NCBI GenBank assembly: GCA_902798545.1
Contig: CADBWQ010000003.1
Span: 1,125-65,124 of the forward strand
Origin: Oscillospiraceae bacterium
Lineage (GTDB): Bacteria; Bacillota; Clostridia; Oscillospirales; Oscillospiraceae
Direction: 5' to 3'
DNA: 64,000 bases
A model generated the notes under the pieces. It searched no databases. It saw nothing but the letters and a program-made list of their open reading frames with translations, and was not told the origin of the DNA. Both the position numbers and the translations under genes were made by a program. This document shows, one piece after another, positions 1 through 8,265 of this stretch. Numbering within the stretch: position 1 is the stretch's first letter; every line of letters begins with the position of its first letter.

Positions 1-621
1 ACGCTGAAAGCATCCGGGTTTGATGCAAGGGGATTTGAAAGCGCAAGCGATTTCTGGCCTGCAATGAAAGAGCAAGAGCCGGCGCTTATCATATTAGATG
101 TTATGCTTCCGGACGAAGACGGATTGACGATTCTAAAAGCGCTGCGTTCTTCTCCTGTGACCGTGGACATTCCAGTTATCATGGCTACGGCGAAAAACAG
201 TGAATACGACAAGGTCATCGGTTTGGACAGCGGCGCTGATGATTACCTTTCAAAGCCCTTTGGCATGATGGAAATGGTTTCCCGGATCAAAGCTGTACTA
301 AGGAGAGCAATGCCGAAGCAGGCAGAGGTACTTGCCTGCGGCGGAATTTCTATGGACAAAAGCAGACACACGGTTACTGTATATGGGGCGCCGGTTTCTT
401 TGACCCTGAAAGAGTATGAGTTGTTAAAGCTCTTCATGGAAAACCCCGACCGAGTCTTTACAAGAGAAGTTCTTTTATCCGAGATTTGGGGAAATGCCTT
501 TATCGGCGAAACAAGGACAGTTGATGTCCACATCGGCACGCTTCGGACAAAACTTGCTCAAGCAGGGAATCTGATTGAAACGGTGCGCGGCGTCGGATAC
601 AGAATGGGGTTAAAGAAATGA
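1..621 (+). CDS. Response regulator, OmpR/PhoB family (5' end outside window)
   Basis: DNA-binding response regulator paired with the kinase that follows. The reading frame is open from base 1, so the N-terminus lies to the left of the window. The visible part starts inside the receiver domain: the phospho-acceptor segment LDVMLPDEDG, the switch lysine segment DDYLSKPF, then a C-terminal winged helix ending TVRGVGYRMG, typical of the OmpR/PhoB class. It overlaps the kinase by 4 bases (ATGA), which indicates translational coupling. A phosphate-sensing PhoP/PhoB role is inferred from the downstream Na+/phosphate symporter and the PhoP-box-like repeat at 2680-2696. Family certain; the stimulus is inferred. 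Confidence 0.93.
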   Translation, partial: TLKASGFDARGFESASDFWPAMKEQEPALIILDVMLPDEDGLTILKALRSSPVTVDIPVIMATAKNSEYDKVIGLDSGADDYLSKPFGMMEMVSRIKAVLRRAMPKQAEVLACGGISMDKSRHTVTVYGAPVSLTLKEYELLKLFMENPDRVFTREVLLSEIWGNAFIGETRTVDVHIGTLRTKLAQAGNLIETVRGVGYRMGLKK

Positions 622-1979
622 GCAGAAAAATTTTCAAAGGTATCTGGATCGTTGCCTTGTCGGTATTCCTGGCCTCCCTCGTTTTCATCATGGGCATCAC
701 CTACAGCTATTTCTCATCTCTTCAGAAGCATCAGCTGAAAAATGAAACAGAGCTTGCATCACAGGGTGTTGAAAAAGCAGGTGAAAGCTATTTTGAAAAC
801 CTGAATGCGGAAGGCTATCGTATTACATGGATCGGAGCCGATGGTACTGTTCTATTTGACAGTGAAGCAAATCCAACCACCATGGAGAATCATCTGGAAC
901 GTGAAGAAGTCAAACAGGCGCTGAACGAAGGGTATGGTGAATCCACGCGCTATTCCAGTACGCTCTCGGACAAGCAGTTATATGCCGCCAAGCGCCTCCC
1001 TGATGGATCCGTTCTCAGACTCTCCATGATGCAGTTGGCGGTTTGGACGCTTATTCTCGGATTTGCTCAGCCGATTTGCATAGTAATCATGATCGCGCTC
1101 GTCCTGACTTTCGTTCTTGCATCACGACTTGCAAAATTAATCGTAAAGCCCATCAATGAGATCGACCTGGAAAAGCCGGATCAATATTTTGGAAAAGAGA
1201 ACTATCAGGAAATCGAACCGCTGCTTAGGCATATTGCGGCACAGCGCAACCAGTTGAAACTGGATCAGGCACAAATAGAAAAAACAGCGATGATCCGTCA
1301 AGAGTTCACCGCAAATGCATCTCATGAACTGAAAACACCGCTTCATGCTATTTCCGGGTATGCCGAATTACTTGAAAACGGGATGGTCAAAGAAGAGGAT
1401 ATCAAACCCTTCGCAGCAAAGATACGCGGCGAAGCCTCCCGCATGACGAAACTTGTCGAAGACATTATCGATTTGGCAGAACTTGACAGCGGCGGCACAG
1501 AACTGCAATGGGAAAACTGTGACCTGTACTGTATTGCTGAAAACGCGGTTGACAGTCTTGACACTGCTGCATCGGCGCTGAATATCACCCTCGCTCTGGA
1601 AGGGACAAACGCTCCGCTGTGGGGGGTCCCCCAAACACTGTACAGCATCGTTTACAATCTTTGTGACAACGCGATCAAGTATAATCATGCCGGAGGCAGC
1701 GTAACCATTGGCGTATTTCCATCCAAACACGAAACGAAGCTGTCTGTTAAAGATACTGGTATCGGCATTCCGGCAGAAAACAGGGAGAGAGTTTTCGAGC
1801 GCTTTTTCCGCGTGGATAAAAGCCGCAGCAAAGAAGTCGGCGGCACCGGGCTTGGCCTTTCCATCGTAAAGCACGCCGTAATGATTCACAACGGAACAAT
1901 AAGCGTCAACAGCGTCGTCGGTGAAGGCACGGAGTTCATCATCACTTTGCCGAACACGCCAGAAAAAGGAAAATCATGA
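618..1979 (+). CDS. Sensor histidine kinase, PhoR-like
   Basis: Membrane sensor kinase of about 453 residues. A transmembrane segment lies near residues 8-28 and a second near 143-168, enclosing an extracytoplasmic sensor of about 115 residues. The HisKA dimerisation motif NASHELKTPLHAISGYAE (H near residue 236) and an HATPase_c domain with N-box DNAIKYN, DTGIGIP and GGTGLGLSIVKHA follow. I see no clear PAS domain. The start ATG overlaps the regulator's stop codon. By gene order and architecture it resembles PhoR kinases; the true signal is not visible. The 3' end overlaps the HD-domain gene by 4 bases, so the three genes form one translationally coupled unit. Confidence 0.93.
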   Translation: MSRKIFKGIWIVALSVFLASLVFIMGITYSYFSSLQKHQLKNETELASQGVEKAGESYFENLNAEGYRITWIGADGTVLFDSEANPTTMENHLEREEVKQALNEGYGESTRYSSTLSDKQLYAAKRLPDGSVLRLSMMQLAVWTLILGFAQPICIVIMIALVLTFVLASRLAKLIVKPINEIDLEKPDQYFGKENYQEIEPLLRHIAAQRNQLKLDQAQIEKTAMIRQEFTANASHELKTPLHAISGYAELLENGMVKEEDIKPFAAKIRGEASRMTKLVEDIIDLAELDSGGTELQWENCDLYCIAENAVDSLDTAASALNITLALEGTNAPLWGVPQTLYSIVYNLCDNAIKYNHAGGSVTIGVFPSKHETKLSVKDTGIGIPAENRERVFERFFRVDKSRSKEVGGTGLGLSIVKHAVMIHNGTISVNSVVGEGTEFIITLPNTPEKGKS

Positions 1980-2632
1980 CGTACGAGGAAATCAGGAAAA
2001 ACCACGAGGTCAACACCTATATCAGCCAAGCGGATCTCTCCCTGTCTGCTCTTGGATTTACAGAGCATAGCTTTGCCCATTGCACCATGGTGGCTGAAAA
2101 AGCAGGATACATTTTGCAAACACTCGGCTATGATGAACGGCTGGTCGAACTTGCAAAAATTGCAGGGTATCTTCATGATATCGGAAATCTTGTCAACCGA
2201 GAGGAACACAGCCAATCCGGAGCAATCATTGCGTTCCGAATCCTAGATCATCTGGATCTCTTGCCAGAAGAGATAGGAACAATCGTTACCGCGATCGGAA
2301 ACCACGATGAAGGGACAGGGATACCGGTCAGTCCACTTGCAGCCGCACTTATCCTTGCCGACAAAAGCGATGTACGCCGCAACCGCGTGCGAAACCAGGA
2401 CGAGTCTTCTTTCGATATTCATGACCGCGTGAATTACTCCGTCACGAAAGCAGAGCTGAAAATCAACAAGGCCCAAACGATTATCAAATTAAAACTGACC
2501 ATCGACACACGCTATGGATCTGTGATGGACTATTTTGAGATATTCCTGCAACGCATGATCCTTTGTCGTAAGGCAGCAGAAAGGCTGGGGCTTCAGTTCA
2601 AACTGATCATCAACGAGCAGCAGCTCATATAA
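1976..2632 (+). CDS. HD-domain phosphohydrolase-like protein
   Basis: A 218-residue soluble protein with an HD metal-dependent phosphohydrolase signature: a histidine in the segment HSFAHC, then YLHDIGN (the HD pair), HSQSGA, and a later GNHDEG. This arrangement is typical of small stand-alone HD proteins. The substrate cannot be read from the sequence; nucleotide phosphohydrolase or cyclic-nucleotide activity are family possibilities only. It overlaps the kinase gene by 4 bases (ATGA) and is followed by a good terminator at 2647-2669, so it is the last gene of the two-component operon. Confidence 0.8.
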   Translation: MTYEEIRKNHEVNTYISQADLSLSALGFTEHSFAHCTMVAEKAGYILQTLGYDERLVELAKIAGYLHDIGNLVNREEHSQSGAIIAFRILDHLDLLPEEIGTIVTAIGNHDEGTGIPVSPLAAALILADKSDVRRNRVRNQDESSFDIHDRVNYSVTKAELKINKAQTIIKLKLTIDTRYGSVMDYFEIFLQRMILCRKAAERLGLQFKLIINEQQLI

Positions 2633-2646
2633 TGATACAAGATTTG

Positions 2647-2669
2647 CAGGGGCTTCGGCCCCTGTTTTT
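2647..2669 (+). terminator. Rho-independent terminator of the two-component operon
   Basis: A perfect 7-bp stem CAGGGGC/GCCCCTG with a TTCG tetraloop is followed by five T residues. It begins about 15 bases after the HD gene stop codon and separates this operon from the symporter gene. Confidence 0.9.
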
Positions 2670-2679
2670 CGCTCTCTGC

Positions 2680-2696
2680 TTTACACGGATTTTACA
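2680..2696 (+). promoter_or_regulatory. Candidate PhoP box (direct repeat, 11-base period)
   Basis: Two identical hexamers TTTACA at 2680-2685 and 2691-2696 are separated by five bases (CGGAT). This is the spacing of the Gram-positive PhoP box (TT[A/C/T]ACA repeats every 11 bp). A degraded third copy may lie at 2702. It sits about 75 bases upstream of the Na+/phosphate symporter. Seen: the repeat. Inferred: PhoP control by the neighbouring regulator. Confidence 0.5.
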
Positions 2697-2769
2697 GGAG
2701 CCTGATAGAGCATTTGATGTTTGGCCGCTACTCTGATCTTGTAACAGAAACAAGAACGGAGACAGTTTT

Positions 2770-4527
2770 ATGGATTTTTTTGACGGATTAGATTTGATCG
2801 GCGGCTTATGCCTGTTCCTGTTCGGTATGACGCTGATGGGACAGGCCTTGGAAAGACGCGCGGGGAATGGCTTGAAGCTCCTACTCAGCCGGTTAACGAC
2901 GAATAAGTTCGCCGGACTTCTGACCGGTCTCGGCGTGACAGCTGTGATCCAGAGTTCATCAGCAACGACGGTGATGGTCGTCGGCTTCGTAAACTCAGGG
3001 CTCATGACGCTCAAGCAGTCGATCAATGTCATCATGGGCGCGAATATCGGTACTACTGTAACCGCATGGATTTTGAGCCTCGCGGGAATAGATAGTAAGA
3101 ATTTCTTGGTCAGCATGTTGAAGCCTTCGTCATTTACGCCGATCCTTGCATTGATTGGCATTATTTTCTATATGATGTCGAAGAGCAGCAAGCGAAAAGA
3201 TACGGGATTGATACTGCTTGGCTTTACTACGCTGATGTTTGGCATGGAAACCATGTCCGGCGCTGTTTCGGGACTTCGGAATGTGCCTGAATTTCAGCAG
3301 ATGTTCCTTGCTTTCACGAATCCGATTCTTGGCGTTCTCGCCGGTGCGATTCTCACTGCAGTCATACAGTCAAGTTCTGCGTCCGTGGGCATTTTGCAGG
3401 CGCTTGCCTCGACCGGAGCTGTCACTTACGGTGCAACTGTTCCGATCATCATGGGTCAGAACATCGGCACCTGCGTTACGGCGCTGATCTCCTCCGTCGG
3501 CACGAGCAAGAATGCGAAACGCGCCGCTCTTGTACACCTCAGCTTCAATGTCATCGGCGCGGCGGTCTGGCTGACGGTTTTCTGCATTGTGAAAGCGACT
3601 ATTGCCCCAACGCTCCTGACAAAATCGGCGAGCCTGATGGGAATCGCGGTGTTCCACTCTGTTTTTAATATTCTTTGTACGCTCCTGATGTTCCCTCTCA
3701 GTGAGGCGTTTGAAAAGATGGTTTGCAGGATCATCCCTGACGCGGAGACGCCCGAAAAGGCAAATGAGCTTGACGAGCGCCTGCTCGGAAGCCCTGCGCT
3801 TGCGCTTGGTCAGTGCGAACAGGTTCTTGACCATATGGCGATTGCCGCGATCAACGCGCTGAAGTCCAGCGTGAACTGCATACTGAAATACGACGAAGAA
3901 ACGGCGGAGAGCATTCGGAAAGCAGAGAATGAGACCGATCACTATGAAGATATTCTCGGCACATACCTTGTAAGACTGACGTCCCGACGGCTCAGCGAAG
4001 AGGAAAGCGTAAAGGCTACCGAGTATATGAAGCTGATCGGCGATTATGAACGTATTGCCGATCACGCAGTCAACGTTTTGGAATCGGCGGAGGAACTGAA
4101 GCAGAAGAAGCTCTCTTTCTCCAAACAGGCCACAGAGGAATATGGAATCATCTGTGCGGCCGTGACCGAGATCCTCGAAATGTCCTATCAGGCGTTCTCA
4201 AAGACGGATTATGACGCGGCCCGTAAAACAGAGCCGCTTGAGCAGGTCATTGATGCGCTGAAAGAAGAATTGCGGACTCGTCATATCCTCCGTCTGCAAA
4301 AAGGGGATTGTTCAGTAGCCGCCGGATTTGTTTGGTCAGATCTGCTTACCAATCTGGAACGGGTATCCGATCACTGTTCCAATATTTCCGGCTGCGTCTT
4401 GGATACGGTCGAACGTAACATGAACATCCATGAAAACCAGCGTGCCTTCAGAGATTCGGACGAAGATTATATCCGGCTGTTTGCTGATTTTGAAAAAAAG
4501 TATTCAGTCCTTCCCGACATATCATAA
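2770..4527 (+). CDS. Na+/phosphate symporter with C-terminal PhoU-like domain
   Basis: A 585-residue membrane transporter of the NptA/SLC34-like family. The N-terminal half carries two inverted Na_Pi_cotrans repeats, each with a QSSSA signature: AVIQSSSATTVMVVGF near residue 58 and AVIQSSSASVGILQAL near residue 197. From about residue 330 the chain becomes hydrophilic and helical, with PhoU-like features (repeated E..D...I.D...N). It would import inorganic phosphate with Na+ (known for the family). A good RBS (ACGGAGACAGTTTT) precedes the ATG. The upstream PhoP-box-like repeat and adjacent two-component system suggest induction under phosphate limitation. Confidence 0.92.
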   Translation: MDFFDGLDLIGGLCLFLFGMTLMGQALERRAGNGLKLLLSRLTTNKFAGLLTGLGVTAVIQSSSATTVMVVGFVNSGLMTLKQSINVIMGANIGTTVTAWILSLAGIDSKNFLVSMLKPSSFTPILALIGIIFYMMSKSSKRKDTGLILLGFTTLMFGMETMSGAVSGLRNVPEFQQMFLAFTNPILGVLAGAILTAVIQSSSASVGILQALASTGAVTYGATVPIIMGQNIGTCVTALISSVGTSKNAKRAALVHLSFNVIGAAVWLTVFCIVKATIAPTLLTKSASLMGIAVFHSVFNILCTLLMFPLSEAFEKMVCRIIPDAETPEKANELDERLLGSPALALGQCEQVLDHMAIAAINALKSSVNCILKYDEETAESIRKAENETDHYEDILGTYLVRLTSRRLSEEESVKATEYMKLIGDYERIADHAVNVLESAEELKQKKLSFSKQATEEYGIICAAVTEILEMSYQAFSKTDYDAARKTEPLEQVIDALKEELRTRHILRLQKGDCSVAAGFVWSDLLTNLERVSDHCSNISGCVLDTVERNMNIHENQRAFRDSDEDYIRLFADFEKKYSVLPDIS

Positions 4528-4562
4528 TTCGCTGGTAAAAAAGTAGATTACAATTGTTCTGA

Positions 4563-4593
4563 GCGGTCAACAGAATTGTTGGCCGCATTTTTT
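4563..4593 (+). terminator. Terminator downstream of the phosphate symporter
   Basis: The stem GCGGTCAACA / TGTTGGCCGC (one G-T pair) with loop GAAT is followed by A and six T. It ends the symporter transcript, or marks the left flank of the mobile-element remnant that begins just after it. Confidence 0.75.
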
Positions 4594-4621
4594 ATGCCTA
4601 TTATCAGAAAGAAGGTGTTTT

Positions 4622-5017
4622 ATGAAATCGAGAGCGGAGCAGTTGGACGAGATGAGCCGGGCTATTCTGATCGCAACGGATCATATCCGCTATTACAAGC
4701 AACAGGACAAAATGCTTCAAAGCGAGATTAAGCGGCTGACGCGGAATGAAAGAACACATCGCTTGTGTACGCGCGGCGGCATGATTGAAGCTTTCATACA
4801 AGAGCCGGAGAAGCTATCAGACGATCAGGTGATGGAGCTGCTGACCGTAGCGTTTCGTCAGCCAGCGGTTTCAGATCTTTTGCAAAACATGTTGGAAGAA
4901 GCGAAAGCAAACCCCTTATGGAGAAAAAGCTTTTCTCCATCCCAGGGGACGCTGCACTTCCCCTGCGCCGCTTCACGGCTACCCTTCTGCACGCATGACA
5001 GAAAGGAACGGCTGTGA
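4622..5017 (+). CDS. DUF3847-family mobile-element protein
   Basis: A 131-residue protein that begins MKSRAEQLDEMSRAI and has an amphipathic, charged N-terminal half (YYKQQDKMLQSEIKRLTRNER), as in the DUF3847 family found immediately upstream of MobA/MobL relaxases in Firmicute mobilizable elements. The start is supported by AGAAAGAAGGTGTTTT before the ATG. The last 35 residues or so (rich in Ser, Pro and Arg) look like low-constraint read-through of a conserved element sequence rather than a folded domain. Function unknown; a DNA-processing accessory role is inferred only from its neighbourhood. Confidence 0.72.
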   Translation: MKSRAEQLDEMSRAILIATDHIRYYKQQDKMLQSEIKRLTRNERTHRLCTRGGMIEAFIQEPEKLSDDQVMELLTVAFRQPAVSDLLQNMLEEAKANPLWRKSFSPSQGTLHFPCAASRLPFCTHDRKERL

Positions 5018-5104
5018 CCATCCGTTTCTTTTCATCATGCCTTTGTACGCAGTACCGTTTTTGCGGTGCTGCTTTTTTATGTCATGGCGAAGGAGGTGAA
5101 CTAC

Positions 5105-5261
5105 ATGCCATGTCCACATTTCAAAATCACGATCACACAACGCAGCCGAGGCCAGTCCGCCGTGGCGGGTGCTGCGTACCAGAGCGGATTATGTCGGGAA
5201 GCAGGGCATTGTTTACACGGAGATCATGCATCCCGCTCACTGTAATCAGCCTGGATCATAA
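5105..5261 (+). pseudogene. MobA/MobL relaxase, N-terminal stump
   Basis: After a perfect RBS (GAAGGAGGTGAACTAC) the ATG at 5105 starts MPCPHFKITITQRSRGQS, the hallmark N-terminus of MobA/L relaxases of these elements, continuing AVAGAAYQSG. The frame then breaks: a stop follows at 5243, while another frame gives VGKQGIVYTEIMHP, a match to the relaxase segment that normally follows further on. An internal stretch has therefore been lost with a frame change, and the gene ends in the KilA-N coding sequence. No relaxase can be made. It is a relic showing that the element was once mobilizable. Confidence 0.8.
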
Positions 5262-6045
5262 TGATTATATCAGCTTGACCGATATGGCCAAAGCACGCAC
5301 CGATGCCAACCGCGCCGCCGATGTTATCAAGAACTGGCTGCGTTCCCGCACGACACTTGAGTTTCTCGGCACGTGGGAGGTCATGTACAACCCGGATTTT
5401 AAAGTGGTCGAATTCGACCACTTTAGAAGTGAGGCCGGTCTGCATACCTTTACGCTCAGTGCCAAAGAATGGATCGAGAAGACAAATGCGATAGGCATGT
5501 ACGTACAGGCTGGACGCTACGGCGGTACCTATGCACACAAGGACATTGCATTTGAGTTTGGTTCAGCGATCAGTCCTGTCTTTAAGCTATACTTGCTGAA
5601 AGAGTATCAGCGGCTGAAAGACGAGGAAAATGATCGTCTTAAGCTGGAATGGAGCGCCAAGCGTTTTCTGTCCAAGAGCAACTATCTGATCCATACGGAT
5701 GCGGTCAAAAACTATGTGCTTCCACAGAGCAATTACAGCAAGAGCACTGAATGGCTTGCTTATGCGGATGAAGCTGACCTTCTAAATATGGCCTTGTTTG
5801 GCTGCACAGCTAAAGCGTGGCGGGAAGCCAATCCCGATCTGGCTAAGAATTACAACATTCGCGACTTCGCTTCGATTGCGGAATTGACCGTGCTTTCCAA
5901 TCTGGAGACGCATAATGCTGAGTTGATCAAAAGCGGCTTGAGCAAGGCAGAGCGGTTTGAAGCCCTGCGCCGAATTGCGGAATACCAGCTTCGTGTGCTG
6001 ACAGAGGCAGAGAGGATCAAAGAGTTACCGGGAGGCAAGGAATGA
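5191..6045 (+). CDS. KilA-N domain protein, joined to a broken relaxase gene
   Basis: A KilA-N DNA-binding domain protein. The recognisable domain starts at VISLDHNDYISLTDMAK and contains DVIKNWLRSRTTLEFLGTWE, NPDFKVVEFD, KEWIEKTNAIG, GGTYAHKDIAFEFG and LYLLKEYQRL, followed by a helical C-terminal region of about 140 residues. The usual first residues of the family are replaced by out-of-frame relaxase sequence, so the start is uncertain: ATG 5191 is chosen, but ATG 5110, using the relaxase RBS, would also be in frame. The stop overlaps the recombinase start (ATGA). Family members occur in phages and mobile elements, where they are thought to regulate DNA. Likely cargo of the element. Confidence 0.78.
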   Translation: MSGSRALFTRRSCIPLTVISLDHNDYISLTDMAKARTDANRAADVIKNWLRSRTTLEFLGTWEVMYNPDFKVVEFDHFRSEAGLHTFTLSAKEWIEKTNAIGMYVQAGRYGGTYAHKDIAFEFGSAISPVFKLYLLKEYQRLKDEENDRLKLEWSAKRFLSKSNYLIHTDAVKNYVLPQSNYSKSTEWLAYADEADLLNMALFGCTAKAWREANPDLAKNYNIRDFASIAELTVLSNLETHNAELIKSGLSKAERFEALRRIAEYQLRVLTEAERIKELPGGKE

Positions 6046-7645
6046 AAGCGGTCATCTATGCCCGGTATTCCTCCGACAACCAGCGGGAAGAGAGCATAGA
6101 GGGGCAGATTCGCGAGTGCACCGCCTTTGCCGAGAAGAACGGCATAACAATTCTGCGACACTACATAGATCGAGCCTTTTCCGCCAAGACCGACAACCGA
6201 CCTGAGTTTCAAAACATGATCAAGGACAGCGGTAAGAAACTGTTTGATATGGTGATTGTCTGGAAACTCGACCGTTTTGCCCGAAATCGCTACGACAGTG
6301 CGCGGTACAAATCACTCCTGAAAAAGAACGGTTCAAGGTGGTATCGGCCACAGAGGTCATTTCCGAAGGCGCGGAAGGCATCATTCTGGAATCTGTCCTG
6401 GAGGGTTATGCGGAATACTACTCGGCGGATCTGGCCGAAAAGGTCGTTCGGGGCATGACCGATAACGCGCTCAAGTGTAAGTTCAACGGAGGAACGATCC
6501 CCATCGGCTATGTGATCGACGATGAGCAGCATTTTCAAGTTGACCCGATCACAGCTCCCTATGTGCTGGAAGTGTTCAAACGCTACGATAAAGGCGCGAC
6601 CATGACCGAGCTCCGCGACTGGCTCAATGAGCAAGGCATAAAGAACACTCGCGGCAATCCGATCACCTATAACTCCATCCAGCACATGCTCTGTAACCGC
6701 CGTTACATCGGAGAGTTTGCGTTCCGAGATACAGTGATTCCTAACGGTATTCCAAGTATTGTGCCAGACGACTTATTTGATCGTGTCCAGAAAAAACTGG
6801 AGATCAATAAAAAAGCCCCGGCCCGCCATAAAGCCGAGGACGACTATCTGCTGACCACCAAGATCTTTTGTGGCTACTGCGGCGCTTATCTTTGCGGAGA
6901 AAGTGGAACCGGGCGCAATGGTGTCTACCACTATTACAAGTGCGTTTCCGTGAAAAAGAAGCGTACCGAGTGCGAGTGCAAGCCTGTTCGAAAAGCCTGG
7001 ATCGAGAGTCTTGTCCTTGATTCCATCATGGAGATGCTGGCTGATGACCGCACCATAGACGCGATCACTTCGATGGTGTTAGCCATGCAAGATCAGGAGA
7101 GTGTGGCTCTGCCGATGTATGAACATCAGCTCCAGGAGGCGAACAGCGGGATCAACAATCTGCTCAACGCGATCCAGAAGGGCATTTTGACGAAATCTAC
7201 GAAAATCAGACTGGAGGAATTGGAAGCTGCCCGCGACGAGCTGGAGAACAAGATCGCACTGGAGAAACTGGCCAAGCCACGCGTCAGCGAAGAGTTCGTT
7301 CGTTTCTTCTTGGAACGCTTCCGAAGCCTTGACCTCTCGAAACTGGAACATCGGAAAATGCTGATCGAGGTTTTCCTTAACTCCGTGTATGTGTTCAACG
7401 ATAAGATCGTAATTTCGTGTAATTACAAGGACGGAACTAAAACTGTAAATTTTAGTGAAATGGAGAGCGCGTTTTCCATGCGCGCCTCCGTCTCCGGTTC
7501 GGATTTGGATTGCCCCGGTGCACCAAACCGAGAATCTCCGCAGTATACAGTACTGTGGAGATTCTCGGTTTTTTCAAGCTATGACTGCTTTTTGTGTTTT
7601 ATGGTTTGTCCTTTCCCAAATTGTTCAGAATCCTTCTCACGATAG
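6042..7645 (+). pseudogene. Large serine recombinase, frameshifted
   Basis: Integrase/transposase of the TndX-like large serine recombinase family. It begins MKAVIYARYSSDNQREESIEGQ (catalytic Ser at residue 10) with RPEFQNMI and WKLDRFARNRYDSA. At about 6332 the frame breaks: GGT-TC appears where GGTGTC is expected, a one-base loss. The protein resumes in the next frame with VSATEVISEGAEGIILES, the recombinase domain, a zinc ribbon (CGYCGAY ... C ... CECK) and a coiled C-terminal arm. The C-terminus after about 7480 looks unlike the family and runs through a terminator hairpin. As read it is inactive unless the base loss is an assembly error. It would have excised and integrated the element. 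Confidence 0.88.
7528..7574 (+). terminator. Terminator at the right end of the mobile-element remnant
   Basis: A perfect 12-bp stem CCGAGAATCTCC (7528-7539) / GGAGATTCTCGG (7557-7568) is extended inward by GCAG/CTGT pairing and followed by six T. It reads on the plus strand, inside the nominal 3' end of the recombinase frame, and protects the convergent minus-strand operon that ends at 7599. Confidence 0.88.
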
Positions 7646-8258
7646 ATTCCGAGAGCGGCATGAAGAAATCCGCGACAAAGCCCACCAGGAAGGCGCAGAT
7701 GACAGTGCCAATGCCGACCTTTCCGCCCAGGAGGAATCCGATCAGGACAAACAGTGCATCCGTTGTGACTCTGGTGACGCCAAAGCGGATTCCGCTCTTC
7801 TCACTGATCACCACGGCCACCAGATCGTTCGGCCCTGTCCCCGCCTCTGAGCGGATCACGATGGTCATGCCGAAGGCCAGGATTACACAGCCGAGCACCA
7901 GCACGGGGATCTTCACAGGCAGACCCGCGCCGCCAATATTCAGGCTCTTCAGCAGCCAGGAGAAGAAGTCAATGATCGGTCCTCCGCAGAACATGCAGAT
8001 CAGGGTTCCGGCTTTGACATACTGCCGGTCTACGATCAGCAGAATCAGAATGATCAGGAAGCTGACCGCCATGTGCACCGTCCCGTGGGTCAGAATCAGA
8101 CCCGCGTTTTCGATCACCAGCCGCAGACCCTGGATCAGCACGTTGAAGGGATCTGCTCCCAGATCTGAAAGCAGAAACAGCGTCACACCGAGATGCGCAA
8201 TGGTCAGGCCTGCAAGCAGAATCACCAGACGGCAGATAAATTCCCGATAGTTTTTCAT
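7599..8258 (-). CDS. YczE/YitT-like integral membrane protein
   Basis: A polytopic membrane protein of 219 residues, last gene of the peptide/amide operon. From ATG 8258 (AGAGAAGCC upstream) it reads MKNYREFICRLVILLAGLTI and shows about five hydrophobic segments with conserved small-residue loops LGADPFNVLIQG, EAGTGPNDL and FGVTRVTTDALFVLIGF, typical of the YczE/BCR-YitT group. The substrate is unknown in the family. It starts 7 bases after the preceding gene's stop, so co-translation with the peptidase-like gene is likely. A longer frame continues upstream to 8507, but it overlaps the preceding gene and is not credible as the start. Confidence 0.8.
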   Translation of the reverse strand: MKNYREFICRLVILLAGLTIAHLGVTLFLLSDLGADPFNVLIQGLRLVIENAGLILTHGTVHMAVSFLIILILLIVDRQYVKAGTLICMFCGGPIIDFFSWLLKSLNIGGAGLPVKIPVLVLGCVILAFGMTIVIRSEAGTGPNDLVAVVISEKSGIRFGVTRVTTDALFVLIGFLLGGKVGIGTVICAFLVGFVADFFMPLSESIVRRILNNLGKDKP

Positions 8259-8265
8259 GGCTTCT

